Assembly (NCBI GenBank): GCA_021792135.1
Contig: JAJYVF010000010.1
Coordinates: 84,609-148,608, forward strand
Origin: Acidobacteriota bacterium
Lineage (GTDB): Bacteria > Acidobacteriota > Terriglobia > Terriglobales > Acidobacteriaceae
Length of the DNA stretch: 64,000 bases
Direction of reading: 5' to 3'
Within the stretch, counting starts at the first letter, position 1; each line of letters starts with the position of its first letter. Positions 34,278 to 43,794 of this stretch are shown one piece after another. The position numbers were made by a program, and so were the translations under genes. The notes under the pieces were generated by a model. It made no database searches, had not been told where the DNA came from, and saw only the letters and a program-made list of their open reading frames with translations.

Positions 34278-36485
34278 ATGCACGCAGTTGACGATGGATG
34301 CAAAGGTGAGTGCCTGCTGCCCATTGCCGGCTTCACGGTAATCGGCTCTCTGCTGAGTTTTCTCAGCTGCGGCGTTGCAGCGCAGCCGGTTCCGAAACAA
34401 GAATTCGCGCTCCAGCAGGTGATGAGTGCGCCCTTCACTTCGAATCTGGTGGCGGCGCCCGCGGGGGGCGCGTTTGCCTGGGTTTCGGATGTCGAAGGGA
34501 AGCGCAACATCTGGGTTACGTCCGCTTCCGCCGGTGGCGCCAGATATGTATCACACCAGATCACAGATTATGCGAGCGATGACGGCCAGCAGATCAGCCA
34601 GCTGACCTGGGCTCCGGATGCGAAGGCTGTCCTCTACGTTCGGGGCGGCTCATCGAACAATCCCGAGAAGGCGGCTCCGAATCCGGCTCACCTTCCCGGC
34701 GGGGCCGAGCAGGATGTATGGATCGTCCCGGTGGATGGTGGCGAGCCCCGCGAACTCGGCGAGGGCAGTTCGCCTGCCGTCACCCCCTCGGGCGATATGG
34801 TCAGCTGGTTTTCGGCCGGGCAGATCCGGTACGAGAAAACGGCGCAGATCGGCAGCGCGAGCCCGCACTCGGTGCAGGCTTTCGGGGACTGCAGCGGGTT
34901 TGCATGGTCGCCGGACGGAACGAAGCTGGCCTTTGTCAGCGATCGCGGCAGCCACAGCTTCATTGGAGTCTACGCACCGGCGACGAATACTCTCAAGTAT
35001 CTCGACCCGGGGACGGACCACGACCTCTATCCGATGTGGTCACCGGATGGGCGGCAGATCGTCTTCGTGCGGATTCCTTATTTCAAGGAAGAGGACTTCA
35101 CCCAGCCGCAGCGCACCGGCGAGCCGTGGTCGATACGGATCGCCGAGGTGGCCACCGGCAAAGGGCATGAGGTGTGGCGCGCCGCACCGGGGCCGGGCAG
35201 CGTGTTCCGGGCCCTGGACGCGGGCCAGCAGGTTTTCTGGACGGCCGGCGATCATCTGATCTTTCCCTGGGAAGGGGACGGCTGGACCCATCTGTATGCG
35301 GTATCTGTGCGGGGAGGGCCGGCACGGTTGCTGACGCCGGGCGATTTCGAGGCAGAAGATGCAGCCTTCAGTCCCAATCGGAAGACGGTCGTCTACTCGT
35401 CGAATGAGGGCGACAGCGAACGCCGCCATATCTGGGAGGTGACTGCGACCGGCAGCGCACCCGTGGCCCTGACCCATGGGGAAGGCATCGAGACACAGCC
35501 GGCTGTAGCGAGCGATAACCGGACCATTGCGGTGCTGCGTTCGGATGCGCGCCTGCCGATCCGCCCGGCCATCGTCACGAGCCGAGGAGAACTGCACGAT
35601 CTGGCGCCGCAAGCCATCCCCGCAGATTTTCCGGCCACGCAGCTGGTGGTTCCGCAACCGGTGATTTACTCAGCCACCGACGGCCTGAAGATTCACGCTG
35701 ACCTGTTTCTTCCGGCAGAGGGCGGGAAGTGTGAGCGCCGGCCAGCGATCGTCTTTGTCCACGGGGGATCGCAGCGCCAGATGCTGCTGGGGTGGCATCC
35801 CATGGGCTATTACTCCAATGCGTATGCCCTGAATCAATATCTTGTAAGCCGGGGATATGTCGTCCTGTCGATTAATTACCGAAGCGGTATCGGTTACGGG
35901 CTCGACTTCCGCGAAGCGCTGCAATATGGCCCCACCGGCGCCAGCGAATTTCGGGATGTGGAGGGCGCGGGTCTGTATCTGCGCAGCCGCTGCGACGTGG
36001 ATGCGGCTCGCATCGGGATCTGGGGTGGGAGCTGGGGAGGGTTCCTGACCGCGCTGGCGCTGGCCCGGGCTTCCGATCTGTTCTCGGCAGGCGTGGACAT
36101 GTCCGGTGTGCACGACTGGAACATCGATCACCCCGATAACTTCCTGATTTCCGATACAGCGGCCGATCCCGGTGCGAGATGGCGCCTTGCGTGGGAATCC
36201 TCGCCCCTGGCCTCCATCGATACGTGGCGCTCGCCGGTGCTGCTGGTCCAGGGAGATAACGACGACGAGGTGCCGTTTCTGCAGACGGTCGAACTGGCTG
36301 CGGCCCTGCGACGGCGCAAGGTGGAGGTTCAGGAGCTGGTCTTCCCGGACGAGGTGCACGACTTCCTGCTCTTTCGCGACTGGATGGCCGCTTATACGGC
36401 GACCGCGGATTTCTTCGATCACCACCTGGGCTCCTGGAAAGCTGTGCGAGGCAGCTCTCCAGTGAGCAGAAATATGCACAGGTAA
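34278..36485 (+). CDS. secreted S9 family prolyl-oligopeptidase-like peptidase
   Basis: A ~735-aa exported serine peptidase. The signal peptide (about residues 12-36, LPIAGFTVIGSLLSFLSCGVAAQ...) is followed by a WD40/PD40-like beta-propeller (repeats such as FAWSPDGTKLAFVSD and MWSPDGRQIVFV). A C-terminal alpha/beta hydrolase domain carries the nucleophile Ser in GIWGGSWGGF, Asp in VQGDNDDEVPF and His in DEVHDF. It cleaves short peptides in the periplasm or outside. The ATG at 34278 was preferred to 34209 because it starts directly before the signal peptide. It is the first chromosomal-type gene after the CRISPR locus. Confidence 0.88.
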   Translation: MHAVDDGCKGECLLPIAGFTVIGSLLSFLSCGVAAQPVPKQEFALQQVMSAPFTSNLVAAPAGGAFAWVSDVEGKRNIWVTSASAGGARYVSHQITDYASDDGQQISQLTWAPDAKAVLYVRGGSSNNPEKAAPNPAHLPGGAEQDVWIVPVDGGEPRELGEGSSPAVTPSGDMVSWFSAGQIRYEKTAQIGSASPHSVQAFGDCSGFAWSPDGTKLAFVSDRGSHSFIGVYAPATNTLKYLDPGTDHDLYPMWSPDGRQIVFVRIPYFKEEDFTQPQRTGEPWSIRIAEVATGKGHEVWRAAPGPGSVFRALDAGQQVFWTAGDHLIFPWEGDGWTHLYAVSVRGGPARLLTPGDFEAEDAAFSPNRKTVVYSSNEGDSERRHIWEVTATGSAPVALTHGEGIETQPAVASDNRTIAVLRSDARLPIRPAIVTSRGELHDLAPQAIPADFPATQLVVPQPVIYSATDGLKIHADLFLPAEGGKCERRPAIVFVHGGSQRQMLLGWHPMGYYSNAYALNQYLVSRGYVVLSINYRSGIGYGLDFREALQYGPTGASEFRDVEGAGLYLRSRCDVDAARIGIWGGSWGGFLTALALARASDLFSAGVDMSGVHDWNIDHPDNFLISDTAADPGARWRLAWESSPLASIDTWRSPVLLVQGDNDDEVPFLQTVELAAALRRRKVEVQELVFPDEVHDFLLFRDWMAAYTATADFFDHHLGSWKAVRGSSPVSRNMHR

Positions 36486-36624
36486 TCCGCCACGGAGATG
36501 GCGCGTACACTCGTGGGATGTCTGGGTCCCGTTCCCGTTCGAAGCGGCAATGCGTGGCAGTTCATCCAATATCCACCTGGCATCGGGGCAGCGTGACTGG
36601 CTCCGGGAAACGCGGAGGGCACTG

Positions 36625-37701
36625 GTGTATCGCAGGATCTGTTTCGCTGTCTTTCTGCTGCTGCTGGCGCCGATTCTTCGCGCGCAGGCCACACCGTCGC
36701 CGGCGCTGCTGGTGCTCGCCAAGCAGGACCAGACGCTCGACATCGTGGATCCTGCCACGCTGAAGGTGGTTGGACGCGTGCCGGTGGGTCCCGATCCGCA
36801 TGAAGTGGTCGCCTCCGCGGACGGGCGCTATGCCTACGCTTCCAACTACGGATTCGGCGCGTACCACACCATCGCCGTGATCGACCTTGCGAGGCAGAAG
36901 GCGCTCGATCCCATCGATGTTGGCGTCCTGCGCAGCCCGCACGGACTCGCCTGGGCGGGCGGGAAACTCTACTTCACCGCGGAGATCAGCAAGATCATCG
37001 GGCGCTATGATCCGGCGAGCCACACGGTCGACTGGCTGCTGGGCACCGGCCAGAACCGCACTCACATGATCATCGTTTCGGGCGACCTCAACCACATCTA
37101 CACCTCCAACGTGGTCTCCGGGACGATCAGCATCTTCGATCGCACTGCGGACCCGGAGGGTGGGTCGTCTCGGGGCGGACCGGGAGGCCGTCCCCCTGTT
37201 CCCGTGGGCGCGTCGCCTCCGCCCCCGCCTCCGCCGGGGCGGCCCAAATCCGGATGGAACGAGACGGTGCTGCCTTCCGGGCCGGCCTCCGAGGGCTTCG
37301 ACGTCGCTCCCGATGGCCGCGAGATCTGGGCGGCCAATGCAGGCGACGGCACCGTCACCGTCATGGATCCGATTCAGAAAGAGGTGATCGCGCATCTGGA
37401 GGCGAACGTCGCCGGCGCCAACCGTCTCCGGTTCACTCCCGATGGGAGACGCGTCTTCATCTCCTCGCTGCGAACCGGGGAGGTGGTAGTGTTCGACAGC
37501 GCCACGCGCCGGGTCGTCGACCGGATTCATGTTGGCCACGGGGCTGCGGGAATTCTCATGCAGCCCGACGGGACGCGCGCCTATGTTGCGTGCAGCCCGG
37601 ACGACAATGTCGCCGTCATCGACCTGAGGACGCTTCGCGTGATCGGCCGCATACAGACCGGCCGGGGACCCGACGGAATGGCGTGGGCGGTGCGCAAATA
37701 A
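36625..37701 (+). CDS. secreted YVTN/YncE-like beta-propeller protein
   Basis: A ~358-aa exported protein of repeated YVTN-type blades (DIVDPATLKVVGRVPVGPDP, VIDLRTLRVIGRIQTGRGPD, YASNYGFGAYHTIAVID). The GTG at 36625 begins the signal peptide (YRRICFAVFLLLLAPILRAQ) and has GGAGG six nt upstream, so it is preferred to the earlier ATG. A Gly/Pro-rich insertion (GGPGGRPPVPVGASPPPPPP) lies between blades near residue 195. Such proteins are usually binding or surface proteins with no catalytic site; the ligand is unknown. Confidence 0.8.
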   Translation: MYRRICFAVFLLLLAPILRAQATPSPALLVLAKQDQTLDIVDPATLKVVGRVPVGPDPHEVVASADGRYAYASNYGFGAYHTIAVIDLARQKALDPIDVGVLRSPHGLAWAGGKLYFTAEISKIIGRYDPASHTVDWLLGTGQNRTHMIIVSGDLNHIYTSNVVSGTISIFDRTADPEGGSSRGGPGGRPPVPVGASPPPPPPPGRPKSGWNETVLPSGPASEGFDVAPDGREIWAANAGDGTVTVMDPIQKEVIAHLEANVAGANRLRFTPDGRRVFISSLRTGEVVVFDSATRRVVDRIHVGHGAAGILMQPDGTRAYVACSPDDNVAVIDLRTLRVIGRIQTGRGPDGMAWAVRK

Positions 37702-38157
37702 GAAAGGAAAGCGGAGCGCCTGGGGAATAAACGAAGGCGCGCCGAAAACAAGCAGCGGTTCAGCCTTTTCCGCTCCCCGGCAGATGCGCGCCGCACCGCC
37801 CGGCAGGTGGTGCGAAGGGTTTGCGCGCGCTCCGGCGATGCAGGAATAACAAGGCAGAAGCGGGTTGCGCGGCACTGGCTGCTTTTTCGCAGTGCGCCTG
37901 TACCGGGTGCCGCTCCTATTTATCAGTCAGTACTCGGTATGTTCGTTAGTTGTAAGAATGGTTACGTATATAGAAGATACTGAGCAAAAAAAGGTTTGAC
38001 GAGCGCAGTCTGCGGCGTTAAGGTGGCATGCATTCGACAAAAAACGAAACCCGGCTGAAAGCGGTTACAGCGGGGTCCAGAAACATGGAACAAAGACTGA
38101 AAGACATTTAAGGACATTTGCGAGCGAGAAGCTTTTTCGCGAGGTAAAGGAGACGCA
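37702..38157. promoter_or_regulatory. long leader and promoter of the first TonB receptor gene
   Basis: No gene is visible in this 456 bp. A promoter TTGACG (37996-38001), 17 bp, TAAGGT (38019-38024) points right and gives a ~125-nt 5' leader. The leader ends in a strong AAAGGAGA ribosome-binding site before the GTG. The stretch 37920-37990 is markedly AT-rich and could bind a regulator. Confidence 0.5.
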
Positions 38158-41100
38158 GTGAATCGAGAGAAAATTGCCACGGCAATTCAATGCCTGCTGT
38201 GCGCGGTGCTGCTGCTGTTTGCGGCAGGCAGCACGAGCTATGGACAGGATACAAATCCCACTCTGGGCGGGACGGTTACCGACACCACCGGTGCGGCGAT
38301 CCCGTCAGCCAATCTGACGCTGACGAACACCAAAACAGGGTTCAAAGTTGCCCTGACCTCGGATGCTGCCGGGCAATACCATTTCACGAACATCCCTCCC
38401 GGCAGCTACTCTCTGAGCACGACCGCGACCGGGTTCCAGTCGAAAATTCAGAGCGGAATTGAGCTGCTGATGAACCAGCAGGCCCGACAAGACGTTACGC
38501 TGGCGGTTGGAAACGCGCAGCAGACGGTGACGGTCACGGCCGAGACGTCCACCATCAACTACTCGACCCAGACCCTCGACGGAACGATTTCGCCTGAGAC
38601 CCTGCAGAATTTTCCGCTGATCATTTCCGGAGCGCCTCGTTCTTCGGTTACGGTGGCTGACATGATGCCGGGCGTCTCAACCGGCGCCAGCGGCAACGCT
38701 TACAACACGCGCATCGATGGCGGCCTAGTCACGGGCGACGAGGCGCTGGTGGATGGCGCCACCGCGATGGAAGGCTTCATGAACCAGAGCGGCATGGTGA
38801 GCCTGCAGACTGATTTCGGCATGTCGCCTGACATCACCAGCTCGGTCAACGTCCTCCTCGCCAACTACCCCGCGCAGTATGGCAACACCACCTCCGGGCA
38901 GCTCATCATCGACACCCGGTCGGGCGGCGATCAGTACCACGGCGCAGCCTTTGAATACCTGAGGAACAACGACCTCAACTCGCTCCAGTTCGGCGCTCCC
39001 CGCGGTCCCGGCATTGCGCCTCCGGTCGACCAGGAAAACGAGTACGGCATCGACATCGGCGGCCCGATCTGGCTCCCCGGTGTGCGTACCGGCGGACCGC
39101 GCATGAAGGGCTTCTTCTACTTCAACTGGACCGGTTATCGCGACAACGGCGGCACGAACTCCTCCACGCTGTCCATTCCGTCCCTCGCCGACCGCGCCGG
39201 GAATTTCAGCGCGGCAGGCAGCCAGCTCTACTATCCCTACGATCCGGCAAAATACGGGGCGCTGGCAGGAACAGCGATTCCCAACAACCAGATCGACCCC
39301 AAATTTGAAGATCCTATTGCCAAAGCGTGGATGGCCCAGCTGCCCACGCCCACCAGCTCCGGGGAGCTGAACAACTATTTCATTCCCCATTCCGGTCAGG
39401 GATCGCTGACGAACAAAGAGAACGTCTACTTCGCCCGCGTGGATGTGAACCTCGGCAGTTCGGACCACTTCTACTACAGCACCTGGTTCCAGTTGACGGG
39501 CATCAATACGGAGAGCGACCTGCCGGTTGCCCTCTCGACGGCAAGTCCCGCCAGCCCGGAGAACGCCAACATCGAGCGCTTCAACTGGGAGCACAACTTC
39601 TCCGGCACGATGAATAACCACGCCACCCTGGGCTACCTGAACCGCAACGAAGGGTATTTCGCCCTGAACGGCAAGGCGAGTCTGCCCATGGTGCCTGGCA
39701 TGGCCGGGGCGTACCTGCCGCAGTTCAATTTCGGCGGCGGATATTCGCAGCTCGGCAACAGCACCCTGCCGACTTCAGTTTCCACCCTGACCACGCGTGG
39801 CACCTGGGCCTTTAACGACGTCTTTACGAAGGTCAAGGGCTCCCATACGTTCAGGGCCGGCTTCGAGTGGCGCATGGCCGGTACCAGCATTCACGAAGGC
39901 AACAACCAGGGCGGTACGTTCACCTTCAATCCGGATACCACCGGGAACCAGCTCTGCCCGGCCAATTCACCCTGCCCGGGTGATGCCGCTGCCAGCTTCT
40001 TTCTCGGCGCGGCTGCCAACGTCACGGAGACCTATTACAACGTCTTCGCCATGTATCCGCGCCAGTACGGTTACGCCGTGCACGCCGGTGACGAATGGCG
40101 TATGACGCCCAAGTTCACCTTCAACTACAGCCTGCGCTGGGACTACATCACCCCGTTTAGGGAGAAGTACAACAACCTCTCGTTCTTCGACCCGGTCGGC
40201 CTCAACCCCGGCGCCGTTACCGCCTCCGGACAGGAACTTCCCGGCCGGCTGGCCTTTGCCGGAAACAAGTGGGGCGCCGCCAGCTATGGCGCGCCTTATC
40301 CTGAGATCCCCTTCAAGACAGCATTGTCGCCGCGCATCGGCTTTGCCTATGCCCTGAATCAAAGGACCGTTATCCGCGCCGGATACGGAATCTACTTCGG
40401 GCAGGCGTTCTACCCGGGCTGGAACGGCGGCATGTCCCAGGACGGGTTTAACAAGAACGTCAACCTCAACGAGGCGCCCAGCGGCGGCTTCCAGGTGCCC
40501 GCTCTGTATCTGATGACCGGCGTCACACCGACCATCAAAGCTCAAATCGGGCCCACGGGCGAAGATATCAATAGCGCCTACGATAACGGGCAGTCGCCCC
40601 TCTACCGTCCGCTGGATGGAAACAGAAGGCCGTACTCCTCGCAGTGGAACTTCACCGTGCAGAGGGAGCTGCCCAGCAACATCGCTCTTACTTTGTCGTA
40701 CGTGGGCACCAAGGGCACGCACCTGCCCTCCAGCCTCAACCCGCTCAACGTGCTGAATCCCTTTAATCCGTCCATCAGCAGCATCGGCAGCGACCTGGCG
40801 GCGACCGATGCGGCCACCTTCGCGAAATACGGTGTCAGCTCACCGTACGTCGGCTGGGCTGGCCAGATGACCGGCTGTGCGCCGACAATGGCTCAGGCGC
40901 TGCTGCCGTACCCGCAGTACTGCAGCACGCTGCAGGGGTTGAACGAGGGCCATGCCGACTCCATCTACAACTCCTTCCAGGGGCAGGTGGAACGGCGCTT
41001 CCAGGGCGGCTTGTATCTGCTCGGCGCCCTGACCGTTGCCAAGCTCTATACCAACGCCAGCTACTCAACCCAGTCCGGACAGGGCGACACCGGAGTCGGC

Positions 41101-41775
41101 AACAATGGCTTGTTCTCGCCCTATCAGGAAAACCGCACCTGGGCTCTGGCTCCGGACAACGTTCCTATCTCAGGGAACATTTCGGCGGTTTACCAGCTAC
41201 CCATCGGACACGGCCAGCAGTTCCTGTCCTCGGGTAACGCCTTCACAAACGCCGCGGTTGGCGGCTGGTCCGTCAGCCCCATCCTCCACTACGAGTACGG
41301 AACACCGCTCTATTTCACGTCCTCCACCTGCCCGACCAGCAGCGAAGTACCGCAGTTCCGTGCGAGCTGCATTCCTGGGCAGCTGTCGGGCCAGCTCGCT
41401 TATCTGCATGGCCGCAACGGCTGGAATCCAACCAGCAACGGCCTGCGCTACCTGAATCCGAACTCCTTCGAGAGCAGCTTTACCCAGTTCGGCTACACCG
41501 GGTTTGGGAAAGCCGTCTCGACGATCTACGGTCCCGATTTCAAGGATCTTGATTTCTCCCTGATCAAGGATACGAAGCTCGGCGAGCGGACAAACTTCCG
41601 GCTGGCCGCGAACTTCTTCAACAGCCTGAACAACCACTACTTCGTGAATCCGGGCGATGGTCCGGGGCCCGCCTTCGTCACCGACGTTGCGGCGTCCGGC
41701 AACTCGTTCGGTACCTGGAACGGCACCGTTACTTCAGCTCGCAGCATTCAGTTCGAAGGGCGCCTGGAATTTTAA
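38158..41775 (+). CDS. TonB-dependent receptor with carboxypeptidase-regulatory N-terminus (Oar-like)
   Basis: A 1205-aa outer-membrane protein. The signal peptide (IQCLLCAVLLLFAAGSTSYG) is followed by a carboxypeptidase regulatory-like domain (GGTVTDTTGAAIPSANLTLT, GQYHFTNIPPGSYSL), a plug region, and a long beta-barrel rich in aromatic/Gly strands. The C-terminus ends in Phe (QFEGRLEF), as barrel proteins do. It resembles the very large Oar-type receptors of acidobacteria that import or bind glycans and peptides. GTG start with AAAGGAGA nearby. Substrate not known. Confidence 0.85.
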   Translation: MNREKIATAIQCLLCAVLLLFAAGSTSYGQDTNPTLGGTVTDTTGAAIPSANLTLTNTKTGFKVALTSDAAGQYHFTNIPPGSYSLSTTATGFQSKIQSGIELLMNQQARQDVTLAVGNAQQTVTVTAETSTINYSTQTLDGTISPETLQNFPLIISGAPRSSVTVADMMPGVSTGASGNAYNTRIDGGLVTGDEALVDGATAMEGFMNQSGMVSLQTDFGMSPDITSSVNVLLANYPAQYGNTTSGQLIIDTRSGGDQYHGAAFEYLRNNDLNSLQFGAPRGPGIAPPVDQENEYGIDIGGPIWLPGVRTGGPRMKGFFYFNWTGYRDNGGTNSSTLSIPSLADRAGNFSAAGSQLYYPYDPAKYGALAGTAIPNNQIDPKFEDPIAKAWMAQLPTPTSSGELNNYFIPHSGQGSLTNKENVYFARVDVNLGSSDHFYYSTWFQLTGINTESDLPVALSTASPASPENANIERFNWEHNFSGTMNNHATLGYLNRNEGYFALNGKASLPMVPGMAGAYLPQFNFGGGYSQLGNSTLPTSVSTLTTRGTWAFNDVFTKVKGSHTFRAGFEWRMAGTSIHEGNNQGGTFTFNPDTTGNQLCPANSPCPGDAAASFFLGAAANVTETYYNVFAMYPRQYGYAVHAGDEWRMTPKFTFNYSLRWDYITPFREKYNNLSFFDPVGLNPGAVTASGQELPGRLAFAGNKWGAASYGAPYPEIPFKTALSPRIGFAYALNQRTVIRAGYGIYFGQAFYPGWNGGMSQDGFNKNVNLNEAPSGGFQVPALYLMTGVTPTIKAQIGPTGEDINSAYDNGQSPLYRPLDGNRRPYSSQWNFTVQRELPSNIALTLSYVGTKGTHLPSSLNPLNVLNPFNPSISSIGSDLAATDAATFAKYGVSSPYVGWAGQMTGCAPTMAQALLPYPQYCSTLQGLNEGHADSIYNSFQGQVERRFQGGLYLLGALTVAKLYTNASYSTQSGQGDTGVGNNGLFSPYQENRTWALAPDNVPISGNISAVYQLPIGHGQQFLSSGNAFTNAAVGGWSVSPILHYEYGTPLYFTSSTCPTSSEVPQFRASCIPGQLSGQLAYLHGRNGWNPTSNGLRYLNPNSFESSFTQFGYTGFGKAVSTIYGPDFKDLDFSLIKDTKLGERTNFRLAANFFNSLNNHYFVNPGDGPGPAFVTDVAASGNSFGTWNGTVTSARSIQFEGRLEF

Positions 41776-41802
41776 CCTCAACCGCATCGCAGCTGTGGAC
41801 GG

Positions 41803-41822
41803 GCCATCCCCTCGGGGATGGC
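41803..41822. terminator. hairpin after the TonB receptor gene
   Basis: Perfect 9-bp stem GCCATCCCC-TC-GGGGATGGC 27 bp after the stop, followed by a T-containing tail. Likely terminator. Confidence 0.6.
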
Positions 41823-42015
41823 TCGTTGCTTCTCAGGCCCGCGTGTGAGCGCAGGTGGCTGGGATGCGCTGGCGGCCTGGCCCCCGTTCCCGCCGTGAGC
41901 GGAAATGGAGAAGAACCTCTGTCCGCCTGAACTGAGGGTACATTCTCTGTAAAATGATTCCAGCCTCCGCTTCGGGATCCGATCTGCGTGCGAGGATTTC
42001 GTCATCCGTCGAACT

Positions 42016-43767
42016 ATGGCCGTATTCACTCGCAGGTCCCTTGTAGCCGCTCTTGCCGGAACCCTCCCCGCAATTTTTGTCCGCCGCCTCTTATCCCAGC
42101 GACTGGCCCCGTTGGCCTTTTGCAGCCCTGTTTCCGTGGCGGCATCCGGATCCGGACGTCCTGCCGGCTGGTTCACCAATGTCGCAGGCCGGTCCTCGTT
42201 TTCCTACACAAGCAACAACGATTACACCGGGAGGAAGTACTTTCCCCAGCCTATGTGCGGGGGGGTGGGCGCCATCGATTACAACAACGACGGCTACATG
42301 GATCTGTTCTTCAGCAATGGCGCCAAACTCCCGGAGCTCGTCAAGACTTCGCCGGCGTATTACAACTGCCTGCTGCGCAACAAGGGCGACGGCACCTTCG
42401 AGGATGTAACGGCGAAAGCCGGGCTGACGGGGGCGAACATCGGTTTCAGTTTCGGAGTCGCGGTGGCCGACTACGACAACGATGGCTGGGACGACATTTT
42501 CATCTGCAACGCCGGGACGAACACGCTGTATCGCAACAACGGCGACGGCACTTTCACCGACGTCACGATGGGATCCGGCCTCGAGCATAAGCCGGAAAAC
42601 GTGCTCAGCGTGGGCGCGGCGTGGTTCGATTACGACAATGACGGGCTGCTCGACCTCATCGTCACTAATTACACCGTGTGGACGCCGCAGACTGACAAGC
42701 GCTGCCTCAAGAGCGAAACCCAGGAGGAGTACTGCAGCCCGACGGTCTACAAGAGCGTCGAGTCCAGGCTCTACCGCAACCTCGGTCATGGCCGCTTTGA
42801 AGACGTTACGGATGCCAGCGGAATCGGCAAGGCACTGGGCAAAGGCATGGGAATTTCCATCGCCGACTTCAACGGCGACGGTTTTCAGGACATCTTTGTT
42901 GCCAACGATACGGAACCGAATTTCCTCTTTATCAATCAGGGTAACGGCACATTCAGGGAAGCCGGCCTCGAGATGGGGGTTGCGTACAACGAGCAGGGCT
43001 ACCCGGTCTCCGGCATGGGTTCCGATGCCAGGGATTACAACAACGACGGCTGGGTAGACATCGTCTACAACGACCTTACCGGTCAGGTCTTCGGGCTGCT
43101 ACGGAATGAGGGCGGTAAGCTGTTTGCCGATGTTACCTGGCCCTCAAGAGTGGGTCCGCTCAGCCGCGACCTCTCCGGGTGGAGCATTGGTTTCATCGAC
43201 TTTAACAACGACGGCTGGAAGGATATCTACTCGGCCAACGGCGACGTGGACAATCTCACGGCGACCTCAAAGCAGCACGACACGATGTTCGAGAATCTTG
43301 GCGGCAGGACTTTCTCCGATGTGACCGAACAGATGGGTCCCGATTTCAGCTTCGTCGGCTATCAGCGAGGTTCCGCCTTCGTCGATCTGAACAATGACGG
43401 CTTCATGGACCTGGTGGTTACGTCTCTGGGCGAAAGACCACGCATCCTGATCAACAATGCCCTGGTCGCCAATCACTGGGTCATGTTCGACCTGCGGGGA
43501 CGAAGGAGCAATCGCAGCGCCATTGGCGCCATCATCAAAGTGATCACCGCCTCCGGCAGAGCCCTGTATAACCATGTGAACCCCAGCGTTGGATTCATGT
43601 CGTCGAGCGACCGCCGAGTGCACTTCGGCCTTGGGGACGAGACGAAGATTGAGTTTGCGGAGATCCGCTGGCCCAGTGGGATCGTGCAGCGCATCGAGCA
43701 TCCGGCGGCCGATCGGATTATCAGGGTAGAAGAAACGGCGGACGAGCCGCACCGGAAGCACCCGTGA
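42016..43767 (+). CDS. secreted FG-GAP/ASPIC-UnbV (CRTAC1-like) protein 1
   Basis: A 583-aa exported protein with Tat-like TRRSLVAAL at the N-terminus. Repeated FG-GAP/VCBS blades with calcium-binding DxNxDG loops follow (IDYNNDGYMDLFFSNGA, DYDNDGWDDIFICNAG, DYDNDGLLDLIVTN, DFNGDGFQDIFVANDT). The C-terminal ASPIC/UnbV domain is recognisable by GAIIKVITASGRALYNHVN, SSDRRVHFGLG and IRWPSGIVQ. The protein probably folds as a surface beta-propeller. It is one of three relatives here, paired with TonB receptors, which suggests a role in extracellular substrate binding. Confidence 0.85.
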   Translation: MAVFTRRSLVAALAGTLPAIFVRRLLSQRLAPLAFCSPVSVAASGSGRPAGWFTNVAGRSSFSYTSNNDYTGRKYFPQPMCGGVGAIDYNNDGYMDLFFSNGAKLPELVKTSPAYYNCLLRNKGDGTFEDVTAKAGLTGANIGFSFGVAVADYDNDGWDDIFICNAGTNTLYRNNGDGTFTDVTMGSGLEHKPENVLSVGAAWFDYDNDGLLDLIVTNYTVWTPQTDKRCLKSETQEEYCSPTVYKSVESRLYRNLGHGRFEDVTDASGIGKALGKGMGISIADFNGDGFQDIFVANDTEPNFLFINQGNGTFREAGLEMGVAYNEQGYPVSGMGSDARDYNNDGWVDIVYNDLTGQVFGLLRNEGGKLFADVTWPSRVGPLSRDLSGWSIGFIDFNNDGWKDIYSANGDVDNLTATSKQHDTMFENLGGRTFSDVTEQMGPDFSFVGYQRGSAFVDLNNDGFMDLVVTSLGERPRILINNALVANHWVMFDLRGRRSNRSAIGAIIKVITASGRALYNHVNPSVGFMSSSDRRVHFGLGDETKIEFAEIRWPSGIVQRIEHPAADRIIRVEETADEPHRKHP

Positions 43768-43794
43768 TCCAGCCCGAGGGAGTCCCGGCAGTCT